42,618 nt of DNA from Lachnospiraceae bacterium (lineage in GTDB: Bacteria; Bacillota; Clostridia; Lachnospirales; Lachnospiraceae). Under the pieces are notes generated by a model. The model ran no database searches, was not told where the DNA came from, and was given only the letters and a program-made list of their open reading frames with translations. The stretch's first letter is position 1. Each line of letters starts with the position of its first letter. Made by a program: the position numbers and the translations under genes. The stretch spans positions 1-42,618 of the forward strand of contig JAEEJA010000080.1 in NCBI GenBank assembly GCA_016281605.1, read 5' to 3'. This document shows, piece after piece, positions 1 through 8,269 of this stretch.

Positions 1-9
1 AGCTTCACT

Positions 10-161
10 CAGTCGGGGTTCAAGCTCCTGACTGCAAGAGTTGCTTCGCAACTCTACAAACGCTCCGCGAGTGATGCGAATAGTTAGCTTTGCTAACTAT
101 TGGATTCGGGTCAGCTAAAGCTGACCCGAATCCGGCGCGCAAGACTCGCAAGCGAGTCTTG
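10..161. repeat. Array of consecutive short hairpins
   Basis: Five or six inverted repeats follow one another with almost no spacing. Perfect ones are AGAGTTGC/GCAACTCT (37-55, loop TTC), AATAGTTAGC/GCTAACTATT (79-101, loop TTT), GGATTCGGGTCAGC/GCTGACCCGAATCC (102-133, loop TAAA) and CAAGACTCGC/GCGAGTCTTG (140-161, loop AA). A weaker 5-bp stem lies at 61-73, and CAGTC/GACTG flank 10-34. None is followed by a T run, so they are not ordinary terminators. The array ends about 35 bp before the next start codon. The stems differ in sequence, so this is repetition of shape rather than of sequence. Function unknown: leader RNA structure, recombination site or mobile-element debris are all possible. 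Confidence 0.85.
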
Positions 162-196
162 ACATGACACTCAAAAGAAAGGGAACCTAAAAAATC

Positions 197-1183
197 ATGA
201 CTAAACAGAATTCCAATAATGATCCTAGAGTGGTTTACTCAGACATAATAGATATGCCATATACCAAATCCACAAAGCATCCGTCCATGTCACTCTACGA
301 CCGTTCTGCCCAGTTCGCCCCATTTGCCGCTCTCACGGGCTTCGAGGATATGATTAGTCGAAAATCCGAAGAGCAATTAAAACTTTTTGAAGAGGAAATC
401 CCTGAAGATGACCGCATCCCGGAAACCATTACCTGGAATCTATGGCATGGGTGTACAAAAATCAGTACAGGATGTAAAAACTGTTACATGTATCGCAGAG
501 ACGAGTCAAACGGAAAAGACCCTTCCATCGTAACAAAAACCCAGAACTTTAATCTTCCGATACGCACTCTTCGTTCCGGTGAGTATAAGGGACGCTATAA
601 AATCCCTTCGGGCTCTCATATTTATACATGTTTTTCTTCGGATTTTTTTCATGAAGATGCAGACCCCTGGCGTGAAGAGGCTTGGGATATAATACGCAAA
701 CGCTCTGACTGTACATTTTTTATGATAACAAAAAGACCGGACAGAATAGTAGAGAGTCTTCCGACAGACTGGCATGAAGGCTGGGAACATGTGACTATTG
801 CAGTAACATGTGAAAACCAGGATATGGCAGATAAGCGCCTCCCCATCTACCTGGCCCTTCCCATGCTCCACTACCAGGTCATGATAGAACCTATGCTTAC
901 TAGTGTTAATCTGGAAGATTACTTCCTTCGTTATCGCAGCTCAGACAAAAGACCTCTTATTGAAAGTGTTTCGGTAGGCGGAGAATCCGGCCCTCTAGCC
1001 CGCCCCTGTGACTTCGATTGGGTGCTTAAGATCCATGATCAATGCAAACGTTACGATGTAGGCTTTTACTACCACCAAACCGGCGCAAAGCTTATAAAAG
1101 AGGGTAAATTGTATAATATTCCCAGAAAACTTCAACATGAACAGGCCCATAAAGCAGGTTTGGATTTTGGCAGAGCTAATTGA
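197..1183 (+). CDS. YolD-like N-terminus fused to DUF5131 (Gp37/Gp68, three-Cys) protein
   Basis: This 328-residue protein has two parts. Residues about 12-50 (YSDIIDMPY...HPSMSLYDRSAQFAPFAALTGF) match the conserved block of small YolD-like proteins, which in Firmicutes often sit near Y-family DNA polymerases. Residues about 75-310 match DUF5131/phage Gp37-Gp68 proteins: ITWNLWHGC, then a Cys cluster GCTKISTGCKNCYMYR (Cx6CxxC, radical-SAM-like), FMITKRPDR, VTCENQ, GGESGP and YHQTG. The DUF5131 family lies in phages and mobile islands and is biochemically obscure, so a metal-cluster role in nucleic-acid modification is only an inference. The ATG at 197 is preceded by a purine-rich AAAGAAAGGGA; no other start keeps the YolD block. 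It stands alone, with the hairpin array just upstream. Confidence 0.85.
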   Translation: MTKQNSNNDPRVVYSDIIDMPYTKSTKHPSMSLYDRSAQFAPFAALTGFEDMISRKSEEQLKLFEEEIPEDDRIPETITWNLWHGCTKISTGCKNCYMYRRDESNGKDPSIVTKTQNFNLPIRTLRSGEYKGRYKIPSGSHIYTCFSSDFFHEDADPWREEAWDIIRKRSDCTFFMITKRPDRIVESLPTDWHEGWEHVTIAVTCENQDMADKRLPIYLALPMLHYQVMIEPMLTSVNLEDYFLRYRSSDKRPLIESVSVGGESGPLARPCDFDWVLKIHDQCKRYDVGFYYHQTGAKLIKEGKLYNIPRKLQHEQAHKAGLDFGRAN

Positions 1184-1373
1184 TATGAATAATTCATTAT
1201 CTTAAATATATATAAGGTGGATGCAACAACTTACCTCGTCAAGTACACATTATATAAAAATAATATAAATTTATCCGTTCTTGTGATATTATATTGATAG
1301 CGTAACAATTCCACCACTAACATCAAGACTCGCTTGAGAAAAAACATCTTTCAAAAAGGGGATCTACGAAGAT

Positions 1374-3899
1374 ATGAATACTTTTAATAACATAAAAAAA
1401 CACAAGCTGACATATGTAATCTTGATATTATCCCTATGTCTGCAATTACCACAATTAAAGCCATCCCGCACATGCGCTGAGGAAGTCACCCTTTCCAACC
1501 CTACACTGCATAATCCTATTATTCAGGAGACTACGACATCCCAAGCTAAAGTAACCTATGATTGTATATATTTTGGCTCCTATCCCCAGACCTCAATAAC
1601 AAAAGACAATTTTCCGGATACTTACCAGGCTTTAGAAGACTTGGATGAGGATGCATGGGAGGTATGGGTAGAGAAGCGCTTAAACTGGAATGGAAATGCC
1701 ATCACTACAGCAGATACTACTTATAACGGAAACAAATATAGGAAAATTACTGTAAATGGTTTAAACTACTACTATCTCTACACTCCTATTAAGTGGTTTG
1801 TATTAAATATCGATGGCAAAAATGCTCTTCTGCTTTCAGAAATGGCAATCGATGCATATGTTTATTCAAATCATCATAATGCTGATAATACAAAAATGAT
1901 TGATTCTGCTAATTTAACCTGGAGTAATTCCGAGATTCGAAGCTACTTGAACGGATATGACAGTCAGCAAAACTTAAATGAAAAAGACTTCACAAATAAC
2001 AGCTTCATTAAAACAGCTTTTAATGCTCAGGAGCAATCTGCAATTGTGTCAAGAAATCTTTCTGATATCGATATTAACAATACAGATTTAGAATCTATGG
2101 AAGGCTCTTCTGATAAGCTTTACCTCCTAAACAGTAAAGATGTAGCAAAAGAAGATTATGGCCTTTCTTCAAATTCAAGCTTAAATATTTGCTTAAGTAC
2201 AGATTATGCTGATAACTTTTGTAATGATAAACGTGGCTGGGGTTATAGCGATTTAACAGATAATTTGGATGTTTTACGCTCTGATAGTCTTCATTATCCC
2301 TATTATCGGTCCTTTTTTCTAAGAGTTGCTACAAAACTCGATATCACAGATACATCCGTATGGAGCTATGCTTACAGCTACTGCACGGATGGCACCTATA
2401 ACGGTAAAAAAATCAAAGCTCTTCCCGATTACAGTAATCCTCCGATTAAAATAAAGGGAGAATCATGGTACAAGATAGATGGTACTGCTCATACAATATT
2501 TACGATGGGAGATTGCGATACGAAAATTGAGGTATATGATTCATACAAAGGAAATCTAATCTACGAGGATGATAATTCCGGAATCGGTAAAAATGCACTT
2601 ATTAATACAAACCTTTCTGATAATAATTATTTAAGAGTTATTCCCAAAAATAATGATTTTACTGATTGCACCTTATATGTTGGTTATCAAAAGGAAACCT
2701 TTCTTGAATTAGAGGACGGTATGGAGTGCACCGTTTCATATCCTTGTGGATATAACAATCCACACTGTACTCTCTACTTCACTCCTGATAAAGATTGTAC
2801 TGCAACTATTTATTCAACAGGAAAGTATAATACTAACTGTATATTATATGACCATTACTATTCCGGACAGGACAGCTTTAGTAATGGAGTAACCTATTAT
2901 TTCACTAATTTGGAAGATGGTACATACCTTGCCACAGATACAGACAGTTATGATAATCTAAAAAACTTTTCACTTTCATACCTACTCAAGGCAGGAAAAA
3001 CCTACTATTACAGAGTTGGAATAAGTGGAGAATCCGAAGGTGTAATTAACGTTCACTTTACCTGTGATTATAGTAATGTGCCATCATATTCACCCTCCAC
3101 AAGTCCCAGCGTGAGCCCAAGCGCTTCACCTTCGACGAAGCCGGATGATGATCCAAGCGCTTCACCTTCGACGAATCCGAGTGACACTCCAAGCGCTTCG
3201 CCTTCGACGAATCCGAGTGACACTCCAAGCGCTTCGCCTTCGACGAATCCGGATGATGATCCAAGCGCTTCACCTTCGACGAATCCGAGTGACACTCCAA
3301 GCGCTTCACCTTCGACGAAGCCGAGTGACACTCCAAGCGCTTCGCCTTCGACGAATCCAAGTACGAGCCAAAGCACACTGCCTTCAACGAATCCGAATAA
3401 AACAATGGAACCTGTAACACCTACGACTAATAATGGTGAAACTACTACTCCTGATAGCACTGTAACTACGACATACACATCCTCTACACCTACACCTGAA
3501 GTGCCAAACAGGATTATCTCCTTCGAAGCACAGGATGATACACATGAGAAAGCGGTGTTAGAGTGGCATCTTCTCACTCCAGGAGAAGAAGTAAATATAT
3601 ACCGCTCCGAAACCACTCCCGAGGATTATAATTATCTCGCAACTACTACAGGCAACGTCTACTACGATAAAACCGCAAAGCCCGGAAAAAAATATTACTA
3701 TAAGATTATGATATCAGGTTCTGACAGCACTCCTGCAATCTCTGTTTTACGGCTAAAGCTTGCTAAGCCCGTAGCAAATTTAAACCTTAAAAAATCCACT
3801 ACCGGTCTTCGTTATCTTCAATTTAATATAAAAAAATGGAGTGGAAAATACATAAAAATATACGTAAAGTACGGCAAAAAAATAAATATAACGAGATAA
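1374..3899 (+). CDS. Secreted DUF6273-like surface protein with 12-residue repeats; C-terminus frameshifted
   Basis: The protein has 841 residues as read. An N-terminal hydrophobic segment (about 13-30) is followed by a mature region beginning near residue 36. Residues about 60-330 resemble DUF6273 (IYFGSYPQT, a central WFVLNIDGKNALLLSE, then ITWSNSEIRSYLN-like text). Residues about 370-570 look like two beta-sandwich, pre-peptidase-C-like domains. A Ser/Pro linker with a 12-residue tandem repeat follows, then a fibronectin-III-like domain (about 705-790). The last domain breaks off at an A7 tract: adding one A restores a typical Lys-rich beta-strand ending that stops at 4051, exactly where the terminator begins. 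A function in adhesion or glycan binding is inference. There is no LPXTG motif. Confidence 0.75.
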   Translation: MNTFNNIKKHKLTYVILILSLCLQLPQLKPSRTCAEEVTLSNPTLHNPIIQETTTSQAKVTYDCIYFGSYPQTSITKDNFPDTYQALEDLDEDAWEVWVEKRLNWNGNAITTADTTYNGNKYRKITVNGLNYYYLYTPIKWFVLNIDGKNALLLSEMAIDAYVYSNHHNADNTKMIDSANLTWSNSEIRSYLNGYDSQQNLNEKDFTNNSFIKTAFNAQEQSAIVSRNLSDIDINNTDLESMEGSSDKLYLLNSKDVAKEDYGLSSNSSLNICLSTDYADNFCNDKRGWGYSDLTDNLDVLRSDSLHYPYYRSFFLRVATKLDITDTSVWSYAYSYCTDGTYNGKKIKALPDYSNPPIKIKGESWYKIDGTAHTIFTMGDCDTKIEVYDSYKGNLIYEDDNSGIGKNALINTNLSDNNYLRVIPKNNDFTDCTLYVGYQKETFLELEDGMECTVSYPCGYNNPHCTLYFTPDKDCTATIYSTGKYNTNCILYDHYYSGQDSFSNGVTYYFTNLEDGTYLATDTDSYDNLKNFSLSYLLKAGKTYYYRVGISGESEGVINVHFTCDYSNVPSYSPSTSPSVSPSASPSTKPDDDPSASPSTNPSDTPSASPSTNPSDTPSASPSTNPDDDPSASPSTNPSDTPSASPSTKPSDTPSASPSTNPSTSQSTLPSTNPNKTMEPVTPTTNNGETTTPDSTVTTTYTSSTPTPEVPNRIISFEAQDDTHEKAVLEWHLLTPGEEVNIYRSETTPEDYNYLATTTGNVYYDKTAKPGKKYYYKIMISGSDSTPAISVLRLKLAKPVANLNLKKSTTGLRYLQFNIKKWSGKYIKIYVKYGKKINITR
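3120..3371 (+). repeat. 36-bp tandem repeat, seven units, in frame
   Basis: Seven direct copies of a 36-bp unit encode 12 residues each, of the form SASPST(N/K)P(S/D)D(T/D)P. Units start at 3120, 3156, 3192, 3228, 3264, 3300 and 3336, and the last is degenerate. Copies are close to identical at the DNA level, so unequal crossover could change linker length. The unit lacks stop codons in several frames, which creates false long reading frames on both strands. It forms the flexible linker of the surface protein between its beta-sandwich part and the FN3-like domain. Confidence 0.95.
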
Positions 3900-4051
3900 A
3901 ACTTAAAGAGAATACAATAACCCAAAAGAAGCATATATACAATATTCTTTGTACACAAAAGAATAAAAAACTATACTTTATAATACAAACATTTTCTGAT
4001 AAAAATTACAGAATAAAAAGTCATAAATCACTTATAAATATTAACGTTTAA
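3876..4051 (+). other. Displaced C-terminal coding segment after A7 frameshift
   Basis: The seven A residues at 3876-3882 carry the break. With eight A the reading becomes GKKNKYNEIKLKENT and runs on to a TAA at 4049-4051. That tail (KKLYFIIQTFSDKNYRIKSHKSL) has the alternating beta-strand pattern and terminal 'YFKIRTY...YS' style common at the ends of Lachnospiraceae surface proteins. The present frame stops 17 bases after the tract instead. The coding quality of the displaced part and its junction with the terminator suggest it was, or still is, part of the protein. Confidence 0.75.
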
Positions 4052-4078
4052 AAAAGCGGGGATTCTTCCCCGCTTTTT
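4051..4078. terminator. Bidirectional rho-independent terminator
   Basis: Perfect 12-bp stem AAAAAGCGGGGA / TCCCCGCTTTTT with loop TTCT. Because the stem ends in A and T runs it can work on both strands. It lies exactly between the restored end of the plus-strand surface gene (4051) and the stop of the minus-strand gene (4079). Confidence 0.95.
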
Positions 4079-5530
4079 CTACTCAAATACCTCTGCAAAG
4101 AGGCACATCTCATCCTTGGCAAAGCACTCCAATAACAGATAATCCAACTGGTACTCCGGATTTATAAGACGCATGCCACACACGCCAAGTATTGCATTTG
4201 CATAATCCATAAATTCTCGTCTTGCTTCCTCCATGTTATATCTTTCCCTATGCTTTATCATGTATTCCTTCTGTGTTATGTACTGAATTGGAATAAGCAA
4301 ATCTTTTCTCTGAATCTGCTTTACACGCTGACTTTTACGTTTCATAAGATACTTAAGCTTTTCATTTGCTTCTTCTATGGAGTACTCATTTTTTGCATCT
4401 TTTTTCTTTTTCTCATCCGACTTACTGCTTATAAGCTCCCGGATCCACTTAGGGCACTCTGCGCCACTTTTTAATTCCGATAGCTCATGTAAGGCTTTAG
4501 ATATTTGAAGCTCTTCCTCCTTCTGTGTCGCAATATTTAAGAGATTAGATACATAAGCTGCATCTGTCTTCTTTAGTTCATTTTTAATCTTCATTATCAC
4601 ATTTCTGGATTCGTCATCATATTCACTTAAGAGTTCCTCTAAGTAACCCTCGTCAGAATAATTATCAAGGTAGAGCTCTGTGATAACTTCTCTGGTATAC
4701 CTTCTGGAAGAGTAAACAAATATATAATAATACCTTATTTCTTTTAATATATCGGCATACGTTTCACTAGTTCCTTTTTTGCGAAGCTCATTCTTTATAA
4801 ATGTCGGAATAGCCTTAGCATAGTGCTCGGGAGTGATCTTATTTTGCTTACACCAGGCAAAGAAAGGTGTTTCCGAAATTTCAAAAAACATCCTGTCTCT
4901 CATATCATTTTGAATATAGGAATAAACCTTATCCATAAGATTGTCAAAATAATTGTAAGTCGTTATGCTATATCCCTTGAAAAGCTCGATATTCTCACAT
5001 ATCCACAGCAAAAAATCCTCTCCGCTGCATTTCTTAAGCTTTTCATATTGATTCTTAAGCTCGTTGGTATGAGCAGTCTTACTCAATTCCATATTTAACT
5101 GGTAATGCTTTTCAAATATGTTTATCATATTGAGGTATACTTCTTTTCCTATACCGTTATCCAAGCAGTACATGGCGATATACTCTTCGAAGTCATTCAC
5201 CTGTATCTCAGGCTCTGATATTCCATTCACCAGATAGTCATTCAAGCCGTCAGCATCTAGGTTAAGTGCAAATGCCAAATTGATTATCTGCTTTCGATTC
5301 GGCATAGATTCACCACCTATACCAAACCACTTTTCTACGGTTTTCTTAGATGCCACATTTGACTTCTTTATTTTATTATAAAATCTTTTATATGCCTTTT
5401 GTCTTATGGCCTCAGTTATTTCACCTTCTATACTATCTTTGTACCACTTTTTTATCATAAATGTATCAAATTTAACAAAAAAATGTTTCACTATATCATT
5501 AAATATTTTTTGCCTTGCTGATTCTTCCAT
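4079..5530 (-). CDS. HTH-containing protein of unknown function paired with Ser/Thr kinase
   Basis: I do not recognise this 483-residue protein as a named family. The N-terminal ~100 residues look like an XRE-type helix-turn-helix (KKTVEKWFGIGGESMPNRKQIINLAFALNLDADGLNDYLV), the pattern seen in Clostridia proteins encoded beside eukaryotic-type kinases. The rest is helical and charged, with a Lys/Glu-rich stretch around residues 365-420. There is no signal peptide or membrane segment. The start at 5530 (ATG) has GGAG eight bases upstream; an in-frame GTG at 5539 overlaps that site and is less likely. It follows the kinase gene by about 80 bp on the same strand, so it is probably co-transcribed and could be a kinase substrate or DNA-binding output. 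That link is inference. Confidence 0.65.
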   Translation of the reverse strand: MEESARQKIFNDIVKHFFVKFDTFMIKKWYKDSIEGEITEAIRQKAYKRFYNKIKKSNVASKKTVEKWFGIGGESMPNRKQIINLAFALNLDADGLNDYLVNGISEPEIQVNDFEEYIAMYCLDNGIGKEVYLNMINIFEKHYQLNMELSKTAHTNELKNQYEKLKKCSGEDFLLWICENIELFKGYSITTYNYFDNLMDKVYSYIQNDMRDRMFFEISETPFFAWCKQNKITPEHYAKAIPTFIKNELRKKGTSETYADILKEIRYYYIFVYSSRRYTREVITELYLDNYSDEGYLEELLSEYDDESRNVIMKIKNELKKTDAAYVSNLLNIATQKEEELQISKALHELSELKSGAECPKWIRELISSKSDEKKKKDAKNEYSIEEANEKLKYLMKRKSQRVKQIQRKDLLIPIQYITQKEYMIKHRERYNMEEARREFMDYANAILGVCGMRLINPEYQLDYLLLECFAKDEMCLFAEVFE

Positions 5531-5611
5531 TGACTTCACTCCATAAATATTTTTATATTTATTCTAACCTTGCAATGGATATTTTAGTTTGAACTTTTTA
5601 CTTCTGATCCC

Positions 5612-7036
5612 TTACAAAACACCGTCGAAATTTATGTTACCCTTGTCTTTATTATTAGCATTTGCCGGTTTCGGAGTAGAAGCCGGTGCTTGAGTTACGG
5701 GTGTCTGTGTGCTTGTCGGAGCTTGGGTTGCAGACGCTGCAGAATTATGGTCCTTATTCTTTTTTGACTTATTTTCGCTTGTATTTTTATTATTACTTTT
5801 GTTATTACTTTTGGTTTTATTTCTATTATTTTTTTCGTCTTTCTTTTCTGATGCCTTCTCATTATCTTTAAGCTTATCTTCATCTACGTCTTCTATCGCA
5901 CTACCCGTAGTAACATCTTTTGTATTCACCTTTTCATCCGTATCTTCACCTAAAGTACTACCCTCTCTCATCGCATCTTCTAATCTATCAGTATCGTCAA
6001 TTTTCTTGGTAATCTGCTTATCCCCACTTGCAGATATATAACGAATATATCTTATGGAAGTCCCTCCTCCTATTAAGCATATGGCTACAATTACAGCCAC
6101 AGTCCCAATAATTTTTTTCTTTTTATTTTTTTCATTGATTAAGAGACTGCTTATTTCTTTTTTTAGAAGTGTGTTATTCTTTTTTATTTTTACTTGTTCT
6201 GTCTTAAACTCCAGCCTCTCGACACCCTCGTAGCAATCCCGCCTGTAAAGTGCACTGTAAAGCTCCTTTACTGTCTGAAATCTATCTTCTTCATTTAGCT
6301 CAAGACCCTTCATTATTGCATTTTCTGCGTCTTCTGTAAGCCCCACACATTCAAATTCTCGTATGGGTGTAAGTTTATCCTGTATCATTCTTTCTATGGA
6401 GTCACACGGAATAATCCCCGTCAACATATAGTACATGGTGGCGCAAAGAGAGTAAACATCCGTCCATGTACCTAAAAGACCGTTTTCCCGACACTGCTCT
6501 ATGGGCGCAAAACCTCTCTTAAACACCAGAGTCTGGGTTTTACCCGTTACATTGTTTAAGTTTTTGGCAGCTCCAAAGTCTATAAGCACAAGCCTTCCCT
6601 CATCGTTAATTAGAAGATTATCTATGCTTATATCTCTGTGAATTACATTTTTCTCATGGATTTTTGAAAGAGACTTAAGGATTGGTTCCATCTTAGACAG
6701 CACTTCCTCCCCACTCATTATACCCTTTTGAGTGATATAATGCTTCACGCTTATACCGTGAACATATTCCATGACTATATATGCTTTATTGTTTTCTTCA
6801 AAAAAATCTCTGGCAGCGGCGATTCCCTCTAAATCATAGAATCCCGCAGCGATCTTCGCCTCATTTAACGCACTTTGAAGCTCTCTTTCGGTATCACATA
6901 CAAATTCCTTTACAGCAACATAGACACTGATTACTGTATCAAATGCCTTATATGTAACACCAAAGCCACCCTTTCCTATAACTTTATCCAGTCTGTATCT
7001 TCCATTTCCAACATATACCTTTGCTGACTCGTCCAT
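5612..7036 (-). CDS. Membrane-anchored eukaryotic-type Ser/Thr protein kinase
   Basis: A 474-residue Hanks-type kinase. The kinase domain spans about residues 14-270: glycine loop GKGGFG (21-26), ATP lysine in AVKEF (K43), catalytic HRDISIDN (D135, N140) and IDFGAAK (D153). The activation segment ends with KRGFAPIEQ and is followed by TDVYSL. One transmembrane helix lies at about 309-327. The outer part is a short Lys/Asn/Ser-rich and Thr/Pro/Gln-rich tail (TQAPTSTQTPVTQAP) with no PASTA or other sensor domain, so the ligand is unclear. It is predicted to phosphorylate cytoplasmic proteins. It sits between the AraC gene (76 bp upstream) and the HTH protein gene on one strand. Confidence 0.92.
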   Translation of the reverse strand: MDESAKVYVGNGRYRLDKVIGKGGFGVTYKAFDTVISVYVAVKEFVCDTERELQSALNEAKIAAGFYDLEGIAAARDFFEENNKAYIVMEYVHGISVKHYITQKGIMSGEEVLSKMEPILKSLSKIHEKNVIHRDISIDNLLINDEGRLVLIDFGAAKNLNNVTGKTQTLVFKRGFAPIEQCRENGLLGTWTDVYSLCATMYYMLTGIIPCDSIERMIQDKLTPIREFECVGLTEDAENAIMKGLELNEEDRFQTVKELYSALYRRDCYEGVERLEFKTEQVKIKKNNTLLKKEISSLLINEKNKKKKIIGTVAVIVAICLIGGGTSIRYIRYISASGDKQITKKIDDTDRLEDAMREGSTLGEDTDEKVNTKDVTTGSAIEDVDEDKLKDNEKASEKKDEKNNRNKTKSNNKSNNKNTSENKSKKNKDHNSAASATQAPTSTQTPVTQAPASTPKPANANNKDKGNINFDGVL

Positions 7037-7112
7037 TTTTCAACCATTTCCCTACTTTTCGCTTATTTTTAGATTCTTATCCCGTGCCTGCACTTCACTA
7101 AGGGCTCTAAAA

Positions 7113-8012
7113 TCATTTCGTCTGAGACATATTCTTGTTCTTTTTCCTGTACTCTGCAGGTGATATACCGTTGCTCTTTTTAAACATCTTTGTAAATCCA
7201 CTGTTTGTTTCTATCCCAACTGAATAAGCAATCTCTGAAACCGGCATATCGGTCTGCACCAGAAGCTCTTCTGCCTTCTGAATCCTTATATTGTTGCAGT
7301 AGGCCATATAGTTTATACCCATTGCCCTCTTAAAAACCTTACTAAAATGAAAATAACTTACATTGGCCAGTTCTGCTGCCGCATCCAGAGTTGGCATGCG
7401 ATCGGGATGAGCTAATATCATATTTATAACTTTATCAAGATTTTTAATATCCGAGTAGCTTTTATTTTCTTCATCAAATATTAAAAATCCATCCTCCACA
7501 AGCAGATTGATTAGCTTTATAAATGTCATACTGGTCTTTAAGTTTTTGCTTATAATCTCACCGGAATACAATTTCCTATCCTCTTCCAAACCCTCCACAC
7601 TATTGCACAATTCATAGATTTTTTCAATAGTTTTCTTTATGGCTCCGGATTTGGAAATATTAATATAGGGTTTACCTTCATCTGATAAATTGAGAAATGT
7701 CTTACTTCCTACAGCCGGTGCATTTATCTGAAGGAAGATTGGAGAAAACTGAAGTATCATATCATCTACATTTGTTTCGTTGTAAAAACCATGCACCTCA
7801 AGAGGCGGCAGGAAAAACAGCGAATCTTCTTCTGCCGTATAATACTTATTTTTAAAATATTCGACTCTTTTCCCTTTTTTCACATAGGATAACTCATAGT
7901 AAGAGTGGCAATGATTAGGATAGCTATCCCCCTGTTTATTGTCATATTTCCAACAACTGATATATGTATTGGAAGTTTCCTCGTTCCACTGAAATCTTTT
8001 CTGATAATCCAA
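7113..8012 (-). CDS. AraC-family transcriptional regulator with N-terminal cupin
   Basis: A 299-residue regulator. Residues 1-100 form a cupin-like sensor (HCHSYYELSYVKKGKR...FLPPLEVHGF). The C-terminal ~100 residues carry the double helix-turn-helix, including ANVSYFHFSKVFKRAMG, PVSEIAYSVGIETNSGFTKMFKK and GISPAEYRK. Such proteins usually sense sugars or their derivatives. The start is TTG at 8012, backed by a perfect GGAGGAG five bases upstream; no ATG fits better. It is divergent from the GH5 glucanase gene across 257 bp, so control of that gene is the obvious hypothesis. Downstream lie the kinase and HTH genes, possibly in one transcript. Confidence 0.92.
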   Translation of the reverse strand: MDYQKRFQWNEETSNTYISCWKYDNKQGDSYPNHCHSYYELSYVKKGKRVEYFKNKYYTAEEDSLFFLPPLEVHGFYNETNVDDMILQFSPIFLQINAPAVGSKTFLNLSDEGKPYINISKSGAIKKTIEKIYELCNSVEGLEEDRKLYSGEIISKNLKTSMTFIKLINLLVEDGFLIFDEENKSYSDIKNLDKVINMILAHPDRMPTLDAAAELANVSYFHFSKVFKRAMGINYMAYCNNIRIQKAEELLVQTDMPVSEIAYSVGIETNSGFTKMFKKSNGISPAEYRKKNKNMSQTK

Positions 8013-8182
8013 TATTACTCCTCCATATCGAGTACGTAGTGTTACCGCAAGAGAGCCTTATATTTCTCCTGTCTCGTCAGTTTCTGTTCGGGCTCATCGC
8101 AAATAGCTGTGTCTCTATCTATTATAATTCATTTATGAAAATCAGACAACAAAAAAGGACAAATAATGAACAAGCGCGAATA

Positions 8183-8210
8183 TTGTTTTTTAGGTTAATC
8201 CTACTATAAT
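8183..8210 (+). promoter_or_regulatory. Sigma-A promoter of the GH5 gene
   Basis: TTGTTT (8183-8188), 16-bp spacer, TATAAT (8205-8210). The start codon at 8270 follows a strong AAGGAGG (8257-8263), leaving a leader of roughly 50 bases. The rest of the 8013-8269 gap is AT-rich with no other clear element; an AraC operator would be expected upstream of the -35 box. Confidence 0.7.
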
Positions 8211-8269
8211 CATAATTGTAGCAACAATTCAATCCATCAAATCGCTAAATGTAATTAAGGAGGATAATC

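Noticed and set aside
1184..1373. Palindrome ATGAATAATTCAT as a terminator after the DUF5131 gene
   Set aside because: The loop would be a single base and no T run follows.
3120..3371. Seven 36-bp repeats of CRISPR-like length
   Set aside because: The units are contiguous with no spacers and stay in frame as a Ser/Pro linker; there are no cas genes.
3058..3616. Long open frames antisense to the Ser/Pro repeat
   Set aside because: They arise because the 36-bp unit lacks stops in several frames; there is no ribosome site, and they give only repeats of the same 12 residues.
5695..6041. Plus-strand hydrophobic open frames opposite the kinase tail
   Set aside because: They are the complement of the Lys/Asn-rich kinase tail, which yields Phe/Leu runs that mimic membrane segments; no start signals.
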